45,479 bases of DNA from an uncultured Ruminococcus sp. (GTDB lineage Bacteria; Bacillota; Clostridia; Oscillospirales; CAG-272). The notes under the pieces were generated by a model, which did not search any database, was not told the DNA's origin, and was given only the letters and a program-made list of their open reading frames with translations. The stretch lies in assembly GCA_900551005.1 (NCBI GenBank), contig URUL01000005.1:1-45479 (forward strand), in the 5' to 3' direction. The translations under genes and the position numbers were made by a program. Positions 40,732 to 45,479 of this stretch are shown in pieces (the stretch's first letter is position 1; each line of letters opens with the position of its first letter).

Positions 40732-42877
40732 TTCTCGCTTTTCATTTTCCGGCGCAGGCAGGTTTCTCCTTTGCAAAATAAGGGCGAACGGCGCTTCATT
40801 TTTGCTCTATGCCTGCCTTGCTCTGATAATCCCCGTATTTGTGCTCGTGGGCATCGGATATGCTGAATACTACGAAAGAGAGACCATACTCCTGGAACTC
40901 GCACAGAATGAGATGACCCAGATTTTCTTTATCGTAGCGGCAATAGCGGCGGCGCTGCTCTCATCCGTATACGCATGGAGAAATACTCATACGAAAGCGG
41001 GCAACTACTTTGAGCACAAGTTGCCGCTGACGCGAAATGCGCTCTTCCTTGCCAATTCGCTCTACGGTCTTTTGCTTTTTATCGTTCCCTTCCTGCTCAT
41101 GATGATGATCTTCGCCCTCATCGGCGCTTTCACCTGCGGAACAGGGCTCTACGGTACGTTTATGATCGAGCTGATCAAGCTTACCGTATACACGGTAGTA
41201 TTTTATGTACTTTATTATTCCGTATTCACGTTTTCTTGCGTCGTATGCGGAAATACGGCGGTACATATCGTATTCTCCCTTGTCATTCTCTTTATTCCTT
41301 TCCTTCTGAGCTTGTGCTTCTCCACGGCATTTGAATTGTTGCTTGGCTGGGAGATAACCGACTCCGCGCTGCTCGATATTTTGGGCACCTCTCCGATAAC
41401 ACTCTATACGCGCTTCGGAGTCCTCTCGGAAATTGCCGCGGGCAAAGTATTTTTACATTCTCTCTTTGTCATTATAGGAGCGGCGGTAATATTCGCTATC
41501 GGTGCCGTGCTCAATATATTCTTAAAAAGCGAACGCGCGGGAGAGTCCTTCACATATAACGGAATCAAGGTCACGGTAAAATATCTCATCATCTTTATCA
41601 TCATGACTCTCACTGCCATATTGCTTCCGGGGATGACCGCAAAAAATGCAGGCGGCATCATCATCTCCGCACTGCTTCTCATTCTCATCGGCTTCGTATG
41701 TAATCTCGTTCTCAATATGGTCATGTATCGCGGCGTGCGGCGCGGCGTTCTCAAGGGAATAAAAGCCTTCGCCTGCGTAGCCTTCGTCTGTGTCGTGCTG
41801 ATGACAGGTATCACCGTAAGATATAGCCGTGCTCCGGTCAAGATCTCGTCCGGCTTATGCAGGGAGATCATCATATATGATCAGGGATATGATATGGGCG
41901 ATTGCTGTCCTGCATATCTTGTAAGTGACAAAAATGACATCAAGCGCCTCATGAGCATTCTCGACAACAATCAATCCGGAATCTATGGCTATGATGACAA
42001 GGATCATCTGTTTAACGCAACCGTTATCGTCAATACAGGCTTCGGCTCATCGCTTAAAAATTATTATTATAAGGCGCTCAGCGACGAAGACGCACGCTTC
42101 ATAGAAAGTCTGAAAAATAATACCTCTGTAGAAAAAGCGCTTTTATCTGTCTCTGAATCCTGCAAGATCTCCATATATTCACCGGGCTTCATTTCCAAAA
42201 CATTTGAAAATGCGAAATTCGACAAAATATTCCGTGAGATCTATCTGCCCGAGTTCAAGGAGCGCTACGATTTTTATCCGTGGGAATATTCCGGAAAATC
42301 GGTCTATAATTATTTTCTGCTGAAACGATATGACTATACGATAAAACTGCCCATATATTCCGATATGGAGAAAACAAGGGCGGCGATACAGGAGCTTTAC
42401 GACAACAAGGAATTTCCTTATGCTCCTGCATTTTCGTCAGAGGAGATAGTGGAAAGCCAATGCAAAAGCATCCTGATAAGCTGTGATATAAACGGAATCG
42501 GCAATGAAAAGTATGAAAGCGGCTATTACCAATATATTGAAAGGAAATTTTCCTCATCGGTGCCGTCGGAAAAAGAGGTTCTGACCGCCCTTTTGGAATA
42601 TCTTTGCGAAAACGAAAAGGAATTGCAAGAAGTATATGAATCGTTTATATATGATGAGGAAGATACATCCGATCCCGATAATAAAGAGCCGATCGCATAT
42701 GTCTTAATGGATGCCTATCTCAATTCAAATGTGAACTCAACGGGCGTTGAACCAATGGCTGCGAAGTTTATTCCCTTCAACCGCGAGACGGCAAAAATAC
42801 TCGGCATAGATTATGACGGAGTCATTGCCGACATAAAGGCATATAATGCAGAGCAACAAAGCCAAAGCGACAGGTGA
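40700..42877 (+). CDS. ABC-2 type permease with large extracytoplasmic domain (DUF6449-like)
   Basis: 725 residues. About eight or nine hydrophobic segments lie in the first 390 residues (near 30-50, 78-98, 120-170, 180-215, 270-300, 320-400). A hydrophilic C-terminal part of about 330 residues follows, with no further membrane span, so it probably lies outside. This layout resembles the long permeases of YtrA-controlled operons annotated with DUF6449. The ATG at 40700 is supported by GGAGG 9 bases upstream. With the ATPase it would export or expel a compound acting at the cell envelope. The substrate is unknown. Confidence 0.82.
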   Translation: MISQRSSTKTDSRFSFSGAGRFLLCKIRANGASFLLYACLALIIPVFVLVGIGYAEYYERETILLELAQNEMTQIFFIVAAIAAALLSSVYAWRNTHTKAGNYFEHKLPLTRNALFLANSLYGLLLFIVPFLLMMMIFALIGAFTCGTGLYGTFMIELIKLTVYTVVFYVLYYSVFTFSCVVCGNTAVHIVFSLVILFIPFLLSLCFSTAFELLLGWEITDSALLDILGTSPITLYTRFGVLSEIAAGKVFLHSLFVIIGAAVIFAIGAVLNIFLKSERAGESFTYNGIKVTVKYLIIFIIMTLTAILLPGMTAKNAGGIIISALLLILIGFVCNLVLNMVMYRGVRRGVLKGIKAFACVAFVCVVLMTGITVRYSRAPVKISSGLCREIIIYDQGYDMGDCCPAYLVSDKNDIKRLMSILDNNQSGIYGYDDKDHLFNATVIVNTGFGSSLKNYYYKALSDEDARFIESLKNNTSVEKALLSVSESCKISIYSPGFISKTFENAKFDKIFREIYLPEFKERYDFYPWEYSGKSVYNYFLLKRYDYTIKLPIYSDMEKTRAAIQELYDNKEFPYAPAFSSEEIVESQCKSILISCDINGIGNEKYESGYYQYIERKFSSSVPSEKEVLTALLEYLCENEKELQEVYESFIYDEEDTSDPDNKEPIAYVLMDAYLNSNVNSTGVEPMAAKFIPFNRETAKILGIDYDGVIADIKAYNAEQQSQSDR

Positions 42878-43008
42878 ATACCGCCGATATACATGCGAAG
42901 GCGATAAAAACATGTTTAAGAATAATTTTCTCAGGCAAAAAATAAAATAAAGCCAAATGGAGACATAATACTCGCCTCTGTTTGGCAAATACAAATCAAG
43001 GAAAAAGA

Positions 43009-44280
43009 ATGGAAACTTTAAGCTATATCAATTATATCTTAGCGATAATTTTTACCCTGTGCTACTGCTATCAGTTCTTCTACGTGATCGTGCCGCTGAT
43101 TTTCAGAAAAAAGAAAAATGCGGCGGAGGTGACCGATCACAGATATGCTGTTCTCATTGCCGCGCGTAATGAGGAGATAGTGATAGGAAATCTCATCGAG
43201 AGCATCCACAGTCAGAAATACGAACGCTCACTCATCACGGTTTTCGTCGTTGCGGACAACTGCACGGATAATACAGCGCAAATAGCACGCAATCTCGGCG
43301 CCGTCGTCTATGAGCGCTTCAATAAGGCACTCGTGGGCAAGGGCTATGCCATGGAATATCTGCTCGACCGCATCAATGATGACTATGGCTGGGACAGCTT
43401 TGACGGATATTTCGTTTTCGATGCGGACAATGTTCTCGATGAAAATTACATTCTTGAAATGAATAAGACCTTCTCACAGGGCTACAGTATCGTAACAGGC
43501 TATCGCAACTCCAAAAATTACGGTGACAACTGGATCTCCGCGGGCTATGGTCTATGGTTTCTGCGCGAATCACAATATTTGAACCGCTCACGCATGGGTC
43601 TTGGCACAAGCTGTTCCATCGGCGGCACGGGCTTTATGTTCAGCCGAGAGATACTGAAAAAGCACGGCGGCTGGAAATTCTTCCTGCTCACAGAGGACCT
43701 GGAATTTACGATCAAGACCGTTATCGATGGCGAAAGAATAGGCTACTGTGAAAGGGCAATGCTTTTTGACGAACAGCCGACAAGCTTCCGTCAGTCATGG
43801 CGTCAGCGCCTGCGCTGGTCAAAGGGCTTTCTGCAGGTCGTCCGCCATTATGGGAAAGATCTTTTCTGCGGCATATTCCGCCATCGCGGCTTTGCCTGCT
43901 ATGATATGCTCATGGCTATCTTCCCCGCTGTCGTAATAACGCTTATCAGTATCGTCGTCAATGTCGCTTTTATCATCGCAGGCGGGCTTAAGGGAGAGAA
44001 CGAAATGATAGCTTTGCTATCGATATTGCAAACGCTCGCCAATACCTATCTGCTTCTCTTCGTACTCGGCGCGATAACGACAATCACCGAATGGAAGAAA
44101 ATCCATACAAGCACCGCCCGAAAGATCTTATTTACCTTCACCTTCCCGCTCTTTATGATCACCTATATTCCAATCAATGTGCAGGCACTTTTTACAAAGG
44201 TAAAGTGGTCGCCCATCGTGCATACAAAGGCAAAAAGTCTCAGTGAAATACGTGCGCAGAGCAATGCCAATAAACTATAA
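43009..44280 (+). CDS. membrane glycosyltransferase, family 2 (BcsA-like)
   Basis: 423 residues. One membrane helix at the N-terminus (5-30), a cytoplasmic GT-A domain, and about three helices at the C-terminus (near 300-325, 335-360, 378-400). Motifs of processive enzymes are complete: VADNCTDNTA, the DAD metal site (138-140), TED (228-230) and RQRLRW (265-270, the QxxRW motif). These are shared by cellulose, chitin, hyaluronan and poly-GlcNAc synthases. It probably makes a surface polysaccharide or glycolipid. The ATG at 43009 follows AAGGA by 7 bases. A permuted NlpC/P60-like gene follows 3 bases later, so the two form a pair. Confidence 0.88.
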   Translation: METLSYINYILAIIFTLCYCYQFFYVIVPLIFRKKKNAAEVTDHRYAVLIAARNEEIVIGNLIESIHSQKYERSLITVFVVADNCTDNTAQIARNLGAVVYERFNKALVGKGYAMEYLLDRINDDYGWDSFDGYFVFDADNVLDENYILEMNKTFSQGYSIVTGYRNSKNYGDNWISAGYGLWFLRESQYLNRSRMGLGTSCSIGGTGFMFSREILKKHGGWKFFLLTEDLEFTIKTVIDGERIGYCERAMLFDEQPTSFRQSWRQRLRWSKGFLQVVRHYGKDLFCGIFRHRGFACYDMLMAIFPAVVITLISIVVNVAFIIAGGLKGENEMIALLSILQTLANTYLLLFVLGAITTITEWKKIHTSTARKILFTFTFPLFMITYIPINVQALFTKVKWSPIVHTKAKSLSEIRAQSNANKL

Positions 44281-44283
44281 CAC

Positions 44284-44841
44284 ATGAAATATATCTATAT
44301 TCTTCTTACTAAAACAAAATCCGTCCCTTCCCGTATCATCGGACTCTTCACGGGAGACGAATATACACATGCCTCGATTGCCTTTGAAGACGAACCGACG
44401 GTTTTCTACAGCTTTTCAAGGCTCAATGAGCATTTTCCTTTCCCGGGAGGGCTTGTCGAGGAGAGTCTGAATACCGGCTTCCTCGGCTCACATCAGGAAT
44501 CGAAATGCAAGCTCATATGTCTGGAGGTTTCGGATAAGGTCGCCGAGAGAGCAAAGAACAGAGTCATGCGCATGATGAAAAACCGTGCCCTCTTCCAATA
44601 CAGTCTTCTCGGATGTATCACCTGCCACCTCGCCATAGCCAGTAAACGTCGCGGATATTATTTCTGCTCACAGTTCGTGGGGGAAATCCTCGAAAAGAGC
44701 GGCGCGGTAAGCTTTGAAAAAGACGCTTCTCTTCTAAAGCCGCGCGATTTCCTGCTCATACCGCATGTAAAAAGTCTCTTCTGCGGAACGGCGGGCGAGC
44801 TCTCTCAAATACTTAATGCGAAAAACTTTGTTTTTTCATAA
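44284..44841 (+). CDS. permuted NlpC/P60-like (papain-fold) protein
   Basis: 185 residues. The pattern fits the circularly permuted papain-like fold: the catalytic His in EYTHASIAF (His29) comes first, and the Cys in YYFCSQFVGEIL (Cys128) follows about 100 residues later. In standard NlpC/P60 proteins the order is the reverse. Such proteins hydrolyse amide or ester bonds, often in cell-wall or lipid substrates. No signal peptide is seen. It is translated right behind the glycosyltransferase (3-base gap), which suggests a joint role in envelope glycopolymer or glycolipid work. Family membership is moderately sure, the reaction unknown. Confidence 0.72.
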   Translation: MKYIYILLTKTKSVPSRIIGLFTGDEYTHASIAFEDEPTVFYSFSRLNEHFPFPGGLVEESLNTGFLGSHQESKCKLICLEVSDKVAERAKNRVMRMMKNRALFQYSLLGCITCHLAIASKRRGYYFCSQFVGEILEKSGAVSFEKDASLLKPRDFLLIPHVKSLFCGTAGELSQILNAKNFVFS

Positions 44842-44853
44842 TGTCTCTTCATG

Positions 44854-44889
44854 AAGACAGCGGCACTGCAAGAGCAGTGCCGCTGTCTT
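44854..44889 (+). terminator. terminator of the glycosyltransferase pair
   Basis: Perfect 14-bp stem GACAGCGGCACTGC/GCAGTGCCGCTGTC (44856-44869 / 44874-44887), extended by AA/TT, followed by TTTC. Confidence 0.85.
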
Positions 44890-44926
44890 TCGATAAGCAG
44901 AATTAAATATTACTTTATGTCTTAAC

Positions 44927-45313
44927 GTACTTTTGCATGACCAAAAGTACCAAAAGTCATCTAAGCCGTTCCCTCTTAGATATCTCCCTGTCCTTTCCCG
45001 CTTTACCAAAGCGCGCTCAGCGCCTCGGCTCTGTCAGCGTACAGACTTCATGCACGCCCGCCACTTCTTTTATGCGGGCGTGGAACCGGCGCATACGCGA
45101 ATCTGCTTGATTCTTGCGTGTGATGTGTTTGCACGCGTGGTATAGAGAAAGCTATGGGGAGAGACAGACTTTACTTTCTTGCTTTGTCCACCTCCCGCAC
45201 TTGCTTGCCACGCAGTACTCCCTGCGACTCAGTTGCGTATGCAGAAGGAGTTTAAAAGAGGAAGCCCTTCCTCTTTTTGTCCTTTTCGTACTTTTCGGAC
45301 AAGCGAAAAGTAC
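44927..45313 (+). repeat. dispersed hairpin-ended repeat, apparently complete (copy C)
   Basis: 387 bases. The left end is a hairpin GTACTTTTG-CATGAC-CAAAAGTAC (44927-44950) followed by a TCTAAG/CTTAGA hairpin. A central stem is CACGCCCGC/GCGGGCGTG (45053-45061 / 45074-45082). Further right is AAAAGAGGAA/TTCCTCTTTT (45254-45263 / 45268-45277), which looks like a small terminator. The right end is the hairpin GTACTTTTCG/CGAAAAGTAC (45288-45313). No reading frame is convincing. Partial copies are at 2488-2706 (inverted), 33714-33876 and 45326-45479. It has no transposase, so it would be mobile only with help from elsewhere. Confidence 0.85.
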
Positions 45314-45325
45314 ATGGTGCTTCAT

Positions 45326-45479
45326 GTACTTTTGTATGACCAAAAGTACCAAAAGTCATCTAAGACGTTCCCTCTTAGAAATCTCCCTGTCAGTTCCCGC
45401 TTTGCCAAAGCGCGAACAATATACACCCTCCCGTGCGAACATATCGAGCAACCCGCCCGACAGCGGCAAAGACAGAAGA
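45326..45479 (+). repeat. second copy of the repeat, cut by the window end (copy D)
   Basis: It starts 12 bases after copy C with the same left-end hairpin (45326-45349, loop TATGAC), the TCTAAG/CTTAGA hairpin, and CTGTCAGTTCCCGCTTTGCC. After about 45425 the sequence departs from copy C, so it is either a variant or truncated. The whole 44890-45479 stretch contains no gene. Confidence 0.8.

Noticed and set aside
44933..45145. Frame giving RTDFMHARHFFYAGVEP, with a similar peptide (RTDFMHAASLYAGVEP) in the 33.7 kb copy
   Set aside because: The likeness follows from the DNA repeat itself. The frames are short, differ in their flanks, lack ribosome binding sites and cover the hairpin structures, so they are very probably not translated.
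44927..45349. Repeated GTACTTTTG hairpins as a possible CRISPR array
   Set aside because: The repeat units differ at the two ends, the spacing is hundreds of bases and no cas gene is present.

Overview
The window reads as chromosomal DNA of a strictly anaerobic, low-to-mid GC Gram-positive bacterium of the class Clostridia (Oscillospiraceae/Ruminococcaceae-like). This is an inference from gene content: a NAD(P)-linked [FeFe]-hydrogenase, formate-tetrahydrofolate ligase, a flavodiiron protein fused to flavin-reductase and rubredoxin modules, SpoVG, YlmH, a FakA/DegV pair, a solitary MazF, and many sigma-A type promoters (TTGACA-N17-TATAAT) with AGGAGG ribosome binding sites. No rRNA, tRNA, CRISPR array, transposase or phage gene was seen.

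Layout. 1-2.4 kb: end of a hydrogenase operon (hydB 3' part, hydA). 2.7-4.5 kb: phosphate transporter Pit with its DUF47 partner (minus strand). 4.8-7.6 kb: a methyltransferase with a TetR-type operator inside its promoter, divergent from an SGNH hydrolase / RluA-type pseudouridine synthase / deoxycytidylate deaminase-like operon. 7.6-9.4 kb: spoVG and murC, divergent. 9.5-13.7 kb: a polar amino-acid type ABC importer (binding lipoprotein, permease, ATPase with unusual insertions) and an M20 amidohydrolase. 13.8-15.5 kb: a two-component system whose kinase is broken. 15.7-18 kb: P-loop kinase, PhnP-like phosphodiesterase and fructosamine-kinase family genes. 18.1-21 kb: an AT-richer DUF4304 gene, a GNAT acetyltransferase and an M28 peptidase. 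21.1-24.5 kb: polysaccharide deacetylase, YlmH, RlmA and a membrane-anchored amidase. 24.7-28.5 kb: a heterodimeric ABC exporter. 28.7-30.4 kb: fhs. 31.1-33.6 kb: DegV/FakB and FakA (fatty acid phosphorylation). 34-36.2 kb: mazF, pcp and a lipoprotein. 36.3-36.6 kb: a decayed LysM gene. 36.7-39.3 kb: a GT2 glycosyltransferase and the flavodiiron protein. 39.4-42.9 kb: a YtrA-type GntR regulator with an ABC-2 transporter. 43-44.8 kb: a membrane glycosyltransferase with a permuted NlpC/P60-like protein.

The least explained structure is a family of long non-coding repeats with hairpin ends (GTACTTTTCG...CGAAAAGTAC type). One copy appears complete (44927-45313), a second starts right behind it and runs off the window, one is internally deleted (33714-33876) and one is inverted and partial (2488-2706). 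All lie at the 3' ends of genes. A second, short motif, ATAC(A/T)TTTGTAT or a one-mismatch version, occurs six times on the + strand, always beside a gene end or terminator. Regulatory highlights are a perfect TetR-like palindrome filling a promoter spacer, a Fur/PerR-like box against the -35 of the flavodiiron gene, and an inverted repeat at the start site of the GntR operon.

Gene decay is visible three times: the histidine kinase has lost its N box and reading frame, a LysM protein carries frameshifts and a stop, and a short stretch near 34.6 kb resembles the beginning of the 5.5 kb methyltransferase gene.
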